Below the pieces are notes generated by a model that did not search any database, was not told the origin of the DNA, and worked only from the letters and a program-made list of their open reading frames with translations. From Undibacterium_A arcticum (GTDB lineage: Bacteria > Pseudomonadota > Gammaproteobacteria > Burkholderiales > Burkholderiaceae_D), in assembly GCF_042660705.1 (NCBI RefSeq), contig NZ_JBHSUQ010000001.1: DNA of 64,000 nt. One strand, 5' to 3'. Both the position numbers and the translations under genes were made by a program. Of the stretch, positions 18,359 to 27,065 are shown piece after piece (the first letter of the stretch is position 1; each line of letters starts with the position of its first letter).

Positions 18359-19336
18359 TCAAAAATACTTCTTCAAATCCATCCCCGCATACAGCGACGC
18401 CACCTGGTTATAGCCGTTGAACCTCAAGGTCTTGCGCTTCTTCGCGAAGAAGCCGTCTTCGCCGATGCGGCGCTCGCTCGCTTGCGACCAGCGCGGATGA
18501 TCGACATCCGGATTGACGTTGGAATAAAAGCCGTACTCGGACGGCGCGGCGATGTTCCACGCGGTGTTTGGCTGCTCCCTGGTGAAGCGGATCTTGACGA
18601 TCGACTTGGCCGACTTGAAGCCGTATTTCCACGGCAGCACCACGCGCACCGGCGCGCCGTTCTGGTTCGGCAGCGCTTCGCCGTACATGCCCAGGCACAG
18701 CAGCGCCAGCGGATGATTGGCTTCGTCCAGCCGCAGGCCTTCGACATACGGCCATTCCAGCACCGGGCTGTTGATGCCGGGCATCTGCTTCTTGTCGGCC
18801 AGCGAAATGAATTCGATGAACTTGGCGTTGCCGGTCGGTTCGACCTTCTTGATCAGCTCCGACAGTGAAAACCCGACCCACGGGATCACCATCGACCAAC
18901 CTTCCACGCAGCGATGGCGGTAGATGCGCTCTTCCAGCGGCGCCAGTCTCAGCAGCGCGTCGAGGTCGAGCGTGAGCGGCTTCTTGACTTCGCCTTCGAT
19001 CGTCACGCTCCACGGCCGCGGTTTTAGCGTGCCGGCGCTGCGCGCCGGATCGGCCTTGTCAGTGCCGAATTCGTAGAAATTATTGTAGGTGGTCGCGTCC
19101 TTGTAGGCGGTCGGCGGGTCCATCACGACATAGGCCGGATTGGCCTTGGCGCCGAGCTTTTGCAGCCCGCCCTGCGCGAACGCTTCACGGTTGGCGATCT
19201 CAAACAGCGCGCCGCCGGCGATCGAGCCGAGTGCCAATTGCCGGATGAAGCTGCGCCGCGCTTCGAATACTGTGCGCGGCGTGATCTCGGATGAAAACGG
19301 GAGATCCAGGCCGTTGGGACTGCGTTTGATCAACAT
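18359..19336 (-). CDS. msrP: Periplasmic methionine sulphoxide reductase MsrP (molybdopterin subunit)
   Basis: A 325-residue Mo-cofactor enzyme of the sulphite-oxidase fold that reduces protein-bound methionine sulphoxide in the periplasm. The Tat signal ARRSFIRQLALGSIAGGA carries Arg27-Arg28. IYRHRCVEGWSMV places the Mo-ligand cysteine at residue 143. WPYVEGLRLDEA and VVLPWKYGFKSAKSIV are conserved core segments. The gene is uninterrupted. Its partner msrQ lies downstream past a repeat element. Confidence 0.93.
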   Translation of the reverse strand: MLIKRSPNGLDLPFSSEITPRTVFEARRSFIRQLALGSIAGGALFEIANREAFAQGGLQKLGAKANPAYVVMDPPTAYKDATTYNNFYEFGTDKADPARSAGTLKPRPWSVTIEGEVKKPLTLDLDALLRLAPLEERIYRHRCVEGWSMVIPWVGFSLSELIKKVEPTGNAKFIEFISLADKKQMPGINSPVLEWPYVEGLRLDEANHPLALLCLGMYGEALPNQNGAPVRVVLPWKYGFKSAKSIVKIRFTREQPNTAWNIAAPSEYGFYSNVNPDVDHPRWSQASERRIGEDGFFAKKRKTLRFNGYNQVASLYAGMDLKKYF

Positions 19337-19564
19337 GACGACTCCGATGTAAGGGGTGTTCCGAATGACGCAACCAACGCATGGTCGGGCCGACTGCCAC
19401 GCCCGGCACAGCTGCGTTTTTCAGACGCTTCCAGCTCTTGCTGAACTGGTTACGGCCTAATTACGCAGTTTGCCCGGATCCGGTTTCAGCGATTCTACCG
19501 GGCTCCGTGCGGCAACGTGGGCATTGGTCATTCGGACGGCGCAAACCTTACACCGTGCCGTTGC

Positions 19565-19948
19565 TTACGGTCGTGCGGCGTGCCAGGCGTTGTTCAGCAT
19601 GCCGTCGCCGGTCTTGTCGCCGGGCTTGGCGTCGTTGGACCAGGTATACAGCGCCCGGCCTTTCAGCGCCCACTGCTTGCTGCCGTCATCGCGTGTAATC
19701 ACGGTGTAGTCGCCTTGCACGCGGTCGTCGGCTTTGGCCGCAAATGGCGGCCAGCTGGTGGCACAGGCCGCGTTGCAGCTGCTGGCGCCCATCTGGTCGC
19801 GGTCGAAGGTATATAGCGTCATGCCGGATGGGGTGGTGATGACACCGGCGGCTTCCTTGGCCGGCAGCTGGGCCGATGCGGTCGATGCGACGGCGCTCAG
19901 CAACACGGACAGTAGCAATGACGCAGAGACAGTGGATATCTTCTTCAT
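19565..19948 (-). CDS. Small secreted protein of the COG4315 predicted-lipoprotein family
   Basis: A 127-residue protein with a clear Sec signal peptide (LLLSVLLSAVASTASAQ) and the family repeat pattern: LYTFDRDQMGASSCNAACATSWPPF followed by a second unit with ALYTWSNDAKPGDKTGDG. Two cysteines in the first unit could form a disulphide. There is no lipobox cysteine, so this member is probably soluble in the periplasm. Function is unknown in the family. It is upstream of msrP, 228 bp away, on the same strand. Confidence 0.7.
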   Translation of the reverse strand: MKKISTVSASLLLSVLLSAVASTASAQLPAKEAAGVITTPSGMTLYTFDRDQMGASSCNAACATSWPPFAAKADDRVQGDYTVITRDDGSKQWALKGRALYTWSNDAKPGDKTGDGMLNNAWHAARP

Positions 19949-20106
19949 GTTTTCCTCACTAAGCGGGTTGATGGATCAGTCAGTAAATCGACGAATCAGT
20001 GAATCGATCAACGATTCAAGACGATGGCCTGCGATGCAGCCCTTGAAGTAGACATTGAAGCTTGCGTTTTATTCCCGCAGCAGGCAAAGAAAGCCTGTCC
20101 AAAATG

Positions 20107-20138
20107 CAATATGGCCACATACTGGTGTGGCCATATTG
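20107..20138. other. Perfect 13-bp stem hairpin beside the IS30 end
   Basis: CAATATGGCCACA (20107-20119) pairs with TGTGGCCATATTG (20126-20138) around TACTGG. On the minus strand it is followed by CATTTTGG, so before the insertion it may have been the terminator of the ccsB operon. It ends 13 bp before the left inverted repeat of the insertion sequence. Confidence 0.55.
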
Positions 20139-20151
20139 GGCGCGCTCGAAT

Positions 20152-21253
20152 TCCAAGTGCAACATTTTTTATGAAAGAATGTTGCATGGCAAAAAAGTAC
20201 AATCACATCACGCTGGAAGATCGTGCGTTGATTCAAACGCAGCTGCAACAAGGATTCAAACCTGCTGCAATTGCAGCAGGTTTGAATCGTCCTCGTTCTT
20301 GTATCTCACGCGAGCTTGCCCGCAATGGCTGGAAGGTGCCTTCTGCCACCCGATCAGTCGGGCGTCCGCCGATTGCAGGCGGCTATTCTTCCAGTCGCGC
20401 CAACTCGCGCGCACGAACCTTGTGTGTCGTACCGCGCGTCAAGCGTAAGCTCGTGGTCGGCAATGCACTGTGGGGCAAAGTCAGGGATGGCTTGCAACAA
20501 GGTTTATCGCCCGAGCAGGTTGCCGGTACACTGGCGCGCATGAACGAACCCGTCCGCCTGTGCCACGAAACCATTTATCAGGCAATTTACATGATGCCCA
20601 GGGGCGAACTGCGCACCGACACGATTGCGCTGCTGCGCTTTGGTCACGGCAAACGCCGCCCACGCACACGCGGCTGTGACCGGCGCGGACAGATTCCCAA
20701 CATGACCAGCATTGATCAACGTCCTGCCGACATTGCAGAACGTCTGGTGCCGGGGCATTGGGAGGGTGACCACATCAAGGGTAAGGGTAACCGTTCTCAA
20801 ATCGGCACCCTGGTCGAGCGCACGACCCTCTACGTCGCGCTTGTCAAGCTCGATAACGGCACCGCACAGGCCACCACCGAAGGCTTCGGCACCATCTTGC
20901 AGCGCTTTGATGGCGATATGCGCCGCTCGCTCACGTATGACCAGGGGCGCGAAATGGCACAACATGCGAAACTGACTGAAGAAACCGGCATCAAAGTCTA
21001 CTTCGCTCATCCGCACAGCCCCTGGGAACGCGGCCGCAACGAAAACACCAATGGCTTGCTGCGTCAGTATCTGCCAAAGGGATCTGACCTCTCTCACAAT
21101 TCACAACAACAGCTTGACGACATCGCTTGGAAACTCAACACCCGGCCCAGGAAATCACTGGACTGGAAATGCCCAGCCGAGCTGTTCCTTCCTGTAGACG
21201 CTTTTGACTTTAACGCATACTGGGCAGATAAGCTTGGTCTTGTTGCACTTGGA
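20152..21253 (+). mobile_element. IS30-family insertion sequence
   Basis: Inverted ends TCCAAGTGCAACA (20152-20164) and its complement TGTTGCACTTGGA (21241-21253) flank a single transposase gene, giving an element of about 1.1 kb, normal for IS30. I see no convincing target duplication next to these 13-bp ends, so the true outer limits could be a few bases further out. It separates the COG4315 gene from the ccsB operon. Confidence 0.75.
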
Positions 21254-21259
21254 CATTGA
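20186..21259 (+). CDS. IS30-family transposase
   Basis: A 357-residue DDE transposase. The N-terminal helix-turn-helix (GFKPAAIAAGLNRPRSCISR) recognises the ends. Catalytic residues are Asp195 (GHWEGDHIKG), Asp252 (TYDQGREM) and Glu286 (PWERGRNENTNGLLRQYLPK). The gene is uninterrupted and probably active. I chose the ATG at 20186 (MAKKYNHITLEDRA); an ATG at 20171 would add five residues. The stop lies just past the right inverted repeat. A perfect 36-bp palindrome lies within codons 23-35. Confidence 0.9.
   Translation: MAKKYNHITLEDRALIQTQLQQGFKPAAIAAGLNRPRSCISRELARNGWKVPSATRSVGRPPIAGGYSSSRANSRARTLCVVPRVKRKLVVGNALWGKVRDGLQQGLSPEQVAGTLARMNEPVRLCHETIYQAIYMMPRGELRTDTIALLRFGHGKRRPRTRGCDRRGQIPNMTSIDQRPADIAERLVPGHWEGDHIKGKGNRSQIGTLVERTTLYVALVKLDNGTAQATTEGFGTILQRFDGDMRRSLTYDQGREMAQHAKLTEETGIKVYFAHPHSPWERGRNENTNGLLRQYLPKGSDLSHNSQQQLDDIAWKLNTRPRKSLDWKCPAELFLPVDAFDFNAYWADKLGLVALGH
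20253..20288. repeat. Perfect 36-bp palindrome inside the transposase gene
   Basis: GATTCAAACCTGCTGCAA is followed immediately by its exact complement. A related copy (GATTCAAACGCAGCTGCAA) lies at 20230-20248. It encodes part of the helix-turn-helix. Confidence 0.85.
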
Positions 21260-21329
21260 AACCGCCTTGTTATTTCCGCTACCAGCTTGAGAATAGATTG
21301 ATACTCCGGCAAGGGATGTATTGTCGCGC

Positions 21330-22481
21330 CTATAGCTGACCGTAGGAATGCAAACCCGACAGGAACATGTTGACGCCGAGAAAGGCGAAGCTCGTGACCA
21401 CCAGCCCGATCAGCGCCCACCACGCCGCGAAATGTCCGCGCATGCCCTTCATCAAGCGCATGTGCAGCCAGGCGGCGTAGTTGAGCCAGACGATCAGGGC
21501 CCAGGTTTCTTTCGGATCCCACGACCAGTAGCCGCCCCATGCTTCGGCCGCCCACAACGCGCCGAGGATGGTGGCGATGGTAAAGAAGGTGAAACCGACC
21601 GCGATTGCCTTGTACATCACGTCGTCCAGCACTTCCAGCGCCGGCAGGCGATCGACAAAGATGCCGTGCGATTTCAGCAAATAGGCGCTGGCCACCATCG
21701 CCGCCAGCGAGAACGTGCCATAGCCGATGAAGTTGGCCGGCACGTGGATCTTCATCCACCAGCTTTGCAGCGCCGGCACCAGCGGCTGAATCTCGGCCGC
21801 GTCGCGCGTCACGGTGTACCACAGCAGAAAGCCGACCGCCGCCGAAATCACCAGCAGCACGAAGGCGCCGAGCTGGCGGGTCGCGTAATGTTGCTCGTAG
21901 TACAAGTAGAACAACGCAGTGATCATGCAGAACAGGATGAACACTTCGTACAGGTTCGAGATCGGGATGTGACCGATATCGGGACCGATCAGATACGACT
22001 CGTACCAGCGCACCAGCATGCCGGTAAAGCCCAGCACCACTGCGGCCCAGCACAGCTTGGAGCCGATCGCGCTGCCGGTGTTTGAACGCGTCAGCAAACC
22101 GCCCCAATAGAATAGGGTCGACAGATAGAACAGCGCGCTCATCCACAGGATCGCGGACTGGCTCGACAGCAGGTATTTCAGAAAAAATTTCTTGTTGGCC
22201 ATGTCCAGCGCGCCGGCGTATTGCGTGATGGCAAACAGCGCCAGCACGGCGAGACCGGCAATCAGCGCGCGCACCGGTTTCCAGTGCCAGCCGAGCCAGG
22301 TAAAGGTGGGCGCCGCCAGCAACAGGATCGCCTGCTCGTAGTAATCCATGTACGTGCCGTAACGGTTCAGCGCGAACAGCGACGCCGCCAGCAGCGCGGC
22401 TGCGTACAGCCAGTCGAGCACCGAGAGGCGCTTGAAGAAGCCCTCCGGCGGGACATATGATTGATTTTGGGTCAGTTCCAT
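21330..22481 (-). CDS. ccsB: System II cytochrome c biogenesis protein CcsB (ResC/CcsA-type heme handling)
   Basis: A 383-residue polytopic membrane protein with the tryptophan-rich heme-binding signature WGGYWSWDPKETWALIVW and conserved histidines in the surrounding helices. With ResB it delivers heme to apocytochromes in the periplasm. It follows resB by 64 bp on the minus strand, forming the normal two-gene block. The IS30 element lies 77 bp past its stop. No frame break is visible. Confidence 0.92.
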   Translation of the reverse strand: MELTQNQSYVPPEGFFKRLSVLDWLYAAALLAASLFALNRYGTYMDYYEQAILLLAAPTFTWLGWHWKPVRALIAGLAVLALFAITQYAGALDMANKKFFLKYLLSSQSAILWMSALFYLSTLFYWGGLLTRSNTGSAIGSKLCWAAVVLGFTGMLVRWYESYLIGPDIGHIPISNLYEVFILFCMITALFYLYYEQHYATRQLGAFVLLVISAAVGFLLWYTVTRDAAEIQPLVPALQSWWMKIHVPANFIGYGTFSLAAMVASAYLLKSHGIFVDRLPALEVLDDVMYKAIAVGFTFFTIATILGALWAAEAWGGYWSWDPKETWALIVWLNYAAWLHMRLMKGMRGHFAAWWALIGLVVTSFAFLGVNMFLSGLHSYGQL

Positions 22482-22545
22482 CGTTTCTCCACACCATCTT
22501 TACGCTGCCGTCCGGACCGGGCCGGCGGCATCCAATCCCGGCATG

Positions 22546-24743
22546 CTACGCCGATTGGGCCAGCTGCGCCTTGAGCGCTTCAAATTCTTTGTCGAAATCG
22601 AGCGTCTTGCGTTGCGAGCTCATCGCCATCAGCGCGTGGGCGCCACCCTCGCTTGGTTTGACCCAGACCCACAAGCGTCGTTCACGGATGAAGAGCATCG
22701 AAAACACCCCCAGCACCAGCAGGAAGCAGCCGAGATAGACCACGTTCTGGCCCGGTGAGCGCGTGACCTGCAACACCGAAGCCTTGATTTCGTCGAAACC
22801 CTGCAGTTGCAGATAGACCGGTGCATTGTAGAAAAACGCATCGGACACTGCCGTGGTCGCCAGTTGCAGGAAGCGCGCATGCTTGTCGTCGGCTTCGATC
22901 GCCTTCAAGCCATCCTTTTCGCGCGCCGCCTGCCACAGGTCCCACAGGCTGCCGTGCAGGATCTTCATGAAGATGTCGGCGGCCTTGGCCTGCTCGGCCG
23001 CCGGCACCTTGTCGATGAAGCGCGAGATCGCCAGATAGCCGCCCAGCTTGCCATCGCCGGCGAAAATCGTCAGGCTCTTCAACGCCGATTGTTGCAATTG
23101 CTCGCGCATCAGATCGACGCCGGGGCGGATCGTGGGCGACGCCGCCGGCATCGCACGCGCGGCGTAGCGGGCCGCAGCCAGTTCGCGCAGCGCCGGACTC
23201 TGGATCGCCGCCCGCAACCGCATCCATTCGTCGACGCTGTCGTTGTCGTCGGCTGGAATCCGCAGATAGTTGAACGGGTCGGCCGGCGCGTCGCGGATGC
23301 CGGCCAGGAACACATAGGCGCCGTCGAGTTGCACCGGCTGCATGTAATTCTGGAATTCGCGCGCTTGCCCATTCTTGTCGCGCAGCTTGTACTGCACGCT
23401 GGGGCCGACGTTCTTCAGGTCCTTGTTGTTGGCGCTCTTGGCGGCCGAACCGAGCCGCTTGTCGAGTCCGGCCGCAAACTGATCATTGAAGCTCTGGCCG
23501 GCTTTGACCGCGCGCAGGTCCTGGCCGCTGCCATTGTTGGCCATGTTTCGACGTTGAATGGACGAAAACCCGACCATTCGACGGTGTACTCATTGGGGTT
23601 GGCGCCGGCTTCCAACCCCGTGCTCAAGACCGTGCTGTTGCCGACCTCGCCGGCCATCTTGAACTGGTAATTGGCAGCGCCGGCCATCGGGTAGCCGTGC
23701 AGTCGCAGCTTGCTGCCGCCGTCTTCGAAGCTCGACTGATACAGCGCGATGCCCTTGTAGATCAACGGCTGGTTGACCTTGATGGTGGCCGGAAAACTCT
23801 TGCCACTGGCGTGGTCGGTGATCACCACTTCGCTGGCAAATAGTTTCGGCATGCCGGTGGAGTAAAAATCGATCACGAATTTTTTCAGTTGGATCGTGAA
23901 TGGCAGATCCTGGATCAGCACGCCTTCCTGTTGCGGGATGATGGCGGTCTGGCTGCTCGAACCTTCCGGGATCAGGGTGTTGCCGCGGAAAGTGGGATTG
24001 CCGAGGCCGAGCCGGTGCTGCGGCGCAATCTGCGCGATGATGCCGTTGCCGGCGAACGGTGTCTTGCCCATGAACCATTGCTGGAAGCGAATCGGCAAAT
24101 CGGAATCGAGCAGGCCGCCGATGCAGATGATCACGATCGCACTGTGCGCGAAGATATAACCCCATTTGTTGGCGGCGCCCTGCTTGGCGGTGATCAGCGT
24201 CGCATGCTCCTTGTCGACCAGCTTGACCTTGTAACCGGCGGCCGCGATGCGCTCGGCCAGCTGTTGCGCCAATGCCGGACGCGCGCTAGTCGATTGCCAT
24301 TCGGCCTTGTGATGGAAGTTACGCAGTGATTGCTCACGCACATGCTCGCGCCAGCTGCGCATATCCTTGATCATCTTCGGCGCATTGCGCGTGATGCACA
24401 GTGAGGTCGAGAGCACCAGAAAACCCATGATCAGCAGGAACCACCAGGCTGAATAGACCTTATACAGGCCGAACTTCTGGAACACGTCGAACCAGAACGG
24501 ACCGAACTGGTTGACGTAATTGGGCAGCGGCTCGCCCTGCTTCATCACGGTGCCGATCACCGACGCCAGCGCGATCAGGGTCAGCAGGCTGATCGCGAAG
24601 CGCATCGACGACAGCAGCTCGACTGCGTCGTGCAGCCAGCGGCGCCGGGTCTGCAATTCAATGCCGGCGGTGCTGGCGGCGCTGTCGATCATGCCGCTGA
24701 GGTCGGGATGGTCGTTGCGTGGATGGGCGGCTTGGCCTGGCAT
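22546..24743 (-). CDS. resB: Cytochrome c biogenesis protein ResB (frameshifted near 23558)
   Basis: System II partner of CcsB, about 732 residues. Four transmembrane segments are visible: SMRFAISLLTLIALASVIGT, AWWFLLIMGFLVLSTSLC, WGYIFAHSAIVIICIGGLL and a C-terminal NVVYLGCFLLVLGVFSMLF. A large periplasmic domain lies between the last two. The frame breaks in FRPFNVE; one extra A (GAAACATGG to GAAAACATGG) gives NMANNGSGQDLRAVKAGQ. The start at 24743 is tentative; an ATG at 24692 would also keep the first membrane segment. Cytochrome c4 is upstream past a terminator. Confidence 0.9.
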
Positions 24744-24805
24744 GCTGATGATCCGATATGCAAAGTGGAAACCTGTCTGGAACCAAACCAACGCACGGCT
24801 CCAAA

Positions 24806-24838
24806 CAAAAAGGGCGGCCCGCTTGCGCGCCGCCGCCC
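24806..24838 (-). terminator. Intrinsic terminator after the cytochrome c4 gene
   Basis: On the minus strand GGGCGGC pairs with GCCGCCC across a 13-base loop and is followed by TTTTTGTTT. It separates the cytochrome gene from resB-ccsB, which therefore need their own promoter. Confidence 0.7.
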
Positions 24839-24890
24839 CCCTCTGATTACCGCACCGTCTTGCGCAGTGCTGGTACTGTGTAGTACGTAC

Positions 24891-24929
24891 TACTTCAAGC
24901 AACTACTTGAAGCAATTACTTCAAGCCGG
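24891..24929. repeat. Three 13-bp tandem repeats across the cytochrome c4 stop codon
   Basis: TACTTCAAGCAAC, TACTTGAAGCAAT and TACTTCAAGCCGG lie head to tail; the stop codon complement spans the junction of units two and three. A 14-bp palindrome GTAGTACGTACTAC (24880-24893) overlaps the left edge. Confidence 0.7.
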
Positions 24930-25587
24930 CAACGTAGTCGGCAACGGCTTTCATTTCATCGTCCGACATGCGCTTGGCGATGGTCGCCATCGGCACGCTG
25001 TTCTTGCGCGCACCGGTGCGGAAATTGATCAGCTGTGCGGTGGCGTAATCCTGGTGCTGACCGGCGATGCGCGGATACTGGTTCGGGATGCCGGCGCCGT
25101 TCGGGCTGTGGCAACCGGCGCAAGCCGGCACGTTTTTCTCGGCGATACCGCCACGGTAGATCTTCTTGCCGAGCTCGACCGTGTCCTTGCTCTTGGCGGC
25201 GCCAGCTTTCGGTGCCTGCTTGTCGAGGTAGGCGGCGACGTTCTTCATGTCATCATCGGTCATCGCCTTGGCGTAGGTGGTCATGATGGCCTGATTGCGA
25301 TCCGGGCCCTTGAAATTGCTCAGTTGCTTGTAGACATAGGCTTCGTGCTGGCCAGCCAGTTTCGGATTGGCAACGATCGTCGAATTGCCGGCGGCGCCGT
25401 GGCAGGAGGCGCAGGCCGGGATATTGCGGCCGGCATCGCCGTTGGCGTACAGCGCCTCGCCCTTGGCCGGATCGGCCTTGGCGGCGGCGTTCTCTTCGGC
25501 CGCATAGGTCTGAGCAGTCAGGCTCGACATTGCCAGCATCGCGACCAGCAAGGATTTCGCAACAGGTAAAACACACGGTTCATTCAC
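24916..25587 (-). CDS. Cytochrome c4 (diheme, periplasmic)
   Basis: A diheme electron carrier of about 223 residues with two heme-binding motifs, CASCH and CAGCH, each in a repeated domain (AGQHEAYVYKQLSNF and AGQHQDYATAQLINF), and the distal methionines in IMTTYAKAM and VPMATIAKRM. A signal peptide precedes (LLVAMLAMSSLTAQTYAAEE). The GTG at 25587 is preferred over an upstream ATG at 25704 because a perfect TATAAT lies at 25616-25621 and the N-terminus then fits a signal peptide. It is upstream of resB-ccsB, which mature such cytochromes. Confidence 0.9.
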   Translation of the reverse strand: MNEPCVLPVAKSLLVAMLAMSSLTAQTYAAEENAAAKADPAKGEALYANGDAGRNIPACASCHGAAGNSTIVANPKLAGQHEAYVYKQLSNFKGPDRNQAIMTTYAKAMTDDDMKNVAAYLDKQAPKAGAAKSKDTVELGKKIYRGGIAEKNVPACAGCHSPNGAGIPNQYPRIAGQHQDYATAQLINFRTGARKNSVPMATIAKRMSDDEMKAVADYVAGLK

Positions 25588-25615
25588 ACACCCTGAGACT
25601 TGATTAGTATTGGTT

Positions 25616-25643
25616 ATTATATTGTTGGTACAGCATCGGTACA
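25616..25643 (-). promoter_or_regulatory. Candidate promoter for cytochrome c4
   Basis: A perfect TATAAT -10 box (25616-25621, minus strand) with a weak -35 (TGTACC) 16 bp away. GGTACAG occurs twice in direct repeat across the -35 region. It supports the GTG start at 25587. Confidence 0.4.
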
Positions 25644-25807
25644 GCGAGCGGCTGAACCGCTGTGCGGCAATTTTGCCTATCAGGCGACGCTTGATCATCC
25701 CCATGCGCGACCAAGCAAACCCTTCTGCGCCGCAACAATACGCAACTGCCTATTGTACAATAGCTTTCTGGCGTTTTCGCCCCCTCCTCGCATTTTTCGC
25801 CCGTCCC

Positions 25808-26536
25808 ATGTCCAAACTCTGGCAAGCCCGTTTCTTTACTACCGTCAACCACCTGCGTGATTTGCCCGACACGAGCGCGCCCGAAATCGCGTTCGCCGGC
25901 CGTTCCAACGCCGGCAAGTCCACTGCCATCAACATCCTTTGCAACCAGAAAGGCCTGGCTTTTGCGTCGAAGACGCCGGGCCGGACCCAGCACATCAATT
26001 ATTTTTCGGTCGGCGGCGCGCAAGTCGGCCAGCACCGCAAGGATGTCACCATCGTCGAGGAAATCCAGGGCTTGCTGGTCGATCTGCCCGGCTACGGCTA
26101 TGCCGAAGTGTCCGGCTCGGCCAAATTGCACTGGCAAAAATTGCTGGGCGATTATGTCCAGCGCCGCGAACAACTGGCCGCATTGGTCCTGATCATGGAC
26201 TCGCGCCGCCCGTTTACCGAACTCGACCTGCAGATGCTGGAATGGTTCGCGCCGACCGGCAAGCCGATCCATTGCATCCTGACCAAGGTCGACAAGCTGA
26301 ACCGCAACGAGTCGGTCAACGCGCTGCGCCAGGCCCGCACCGTGCTGGAGAGCTACATCGACGAACACGGCCAGCCTTTCCCGTTTTCGGTGCAGCTATT
26401 CTCGGCGCTCAAGCGCATCGGACTGGAAGAAGCGAACGACAAGATATTGGATCTGATGGGCCTGAATGCACCGGCTTCGGCGGCAGCGGCACCCGACGAC
26501 TTGACGAATGATGCGGCGGCAGCAGGAGATGAATAA
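25808..26536 (+). CDS. engB: Ribosome biogenesis GTPase YihA/YsxC (EngB)
   Basis: A 242-residue Era-like GTPase required for 50S assembly. GRSNAGKST (residues 31-39) is the P-loop, the TPGRT switch follows, DLPGYGYAEV is G3 and LTKVDKLNR is G4. A C-terminal Ala/Asp-rich tail of about 25 residues is not conserved. The ATG at 25808 fits the family N-terminus (MSKLWQARFFTTVNHLRDLP). The frame is open far upstream but that part runs through the divergent promoter region. It diverges from the cytochrome c4 gene. Confidence 0.93.
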   Translation: MSKLWQARFFTTVNHLRDLPDTSAPEIAFAGRSNAGKSTAINILCNQKGLAFASKTPGRTQHINYFSVGGAQVGQHRKDVTIVEEIQGLLVDLPGYGYAEVSGSAKLHWQKLLGDYVQRREQLAALVLIMDSRRPFTELDLQMLEWFAPTGKPIHCILTKVDKLNRNESVNALRQARTVLESYIDEHGQPFPFSVQLFSALKRIGLEEANDKILDLMGLNAPASAAAAPDDLTNDAAAAGDE

Positions 26537-26672
26537 GGGGAGTATTACCGGAAAATGGCATTGATCCGCAAGTAAAATGCGGCGCTTTATAAATACTACC
26601 CTCCAGTATTATTGTCTGGAATACGGCAGGGTCAATAGCGGTTGATATAGGTTGAGTAACGGAAGCCGCTGG

Positions 26673-26703
26673 GTCCCAGCGTTCGCTGGGACGACGGTGC
26701 GGA
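26673..26703. repeat. CCCAGCG palindrome repeat, second copy
   Basis: GTCCCAGCG pairs with CGCTGGGAC (26673-26692). The sequence 26682-26703 is identical over 22 bp to 18216-18237 at the right end of the element between msrP and msrQ. This looks like a solo end or a reduced copy of that element. Confidence 0.6.
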
Positions 26704-26818
26704 GGGTGCCAGTAGTTTGACGACTCGCCTTGGCATTGCGAACAGCAAACTATGGAACGTACCGCGGTGCTGGCGTTTAATGATTTTTCAATGCAACAAC
26801 TCGCCAACGAAGCCGAAA

Positions 26819-26922
26819 TTTCCGCTTTACATCTGCCGTGGGCTAGGTGCAGGGAAGCGCCATGTGCGTGTATGCACACAAGCGCGCCTGCAACAACGCC
26901 CACGGCAGATGTAAAGCGGAAA
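26819..26922. repeat. Perfect 25-bp inverted repeat forming a long rod hairpin
   Basis: The arm at 26819-26843 (starting TTTCCGCTTTACATC) is exactly complementary to the arm at 26898-26922. The 54-base interior adds further short stems: TGCAGG/CCTGCA, GCGC/GCGC and TGTGC/GCACA. GAAA flanks both sides (26815-26818 and 26923-26926). It could be a small inverted-repeat element or part of a structured transcript. Confidence 0.8.
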
Positions 26923-27065
26923 GAAAAAAGCCCTGAAGAAAGGGGATTTATCTTCAGGGCAGTATGCCTAATCGCTTATGAACGATCCGGCACCCGCTCA
27001 GGGAGGAGAAGCGGGCGGCGAGCAAGCTCACCTACAGGTAAGAGCGTTGGCCCGCTAAAAAGGTT
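26922..27065 (-). ncRNA. Candidate structured small RNA ending in an intrinsic terminator
   Basis: Read on the minus strand, AGCGGGC pairs with GCCCGCT about 30 bases later around an inner hairpin (GGTGAG-CTTG-CTCGCC). A second hairpin (GCC..ATCG..CGAT..GGC) follows, then the terminator. Two alternative pairings exist: CTTACC with GGTGAG, and CCCGCT with AGCGGG. Nothing in coding terms explains the region, and there is no open frame. No clear promoter is visible and I could not assign a known RNA family. The orientation rests on the terminator. Confidence 0.4.
26924..26960 (-). terminator. Intrinsic terminator on the minus strand
   Basis: GCCCTGAAGA and TCTTCAGGGC form a perfect 10-bp stem (26930-26939 with 26951-26960). 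On the minus strand it is followed by TTTTTTCTTT. No minus-strand gene is present within 500 bp upstream, so it must end an unannotated transcript. Confidence 0.7.

Noticed and set aside
26922..27065. 6S RNA (ssrS) assignment for the structured region before hemB
   Set aside because: One short motif is similar, but I cannot form the long closing stem and central bubble of 6S RNA, and the 3' end is an intrinsic terminator.
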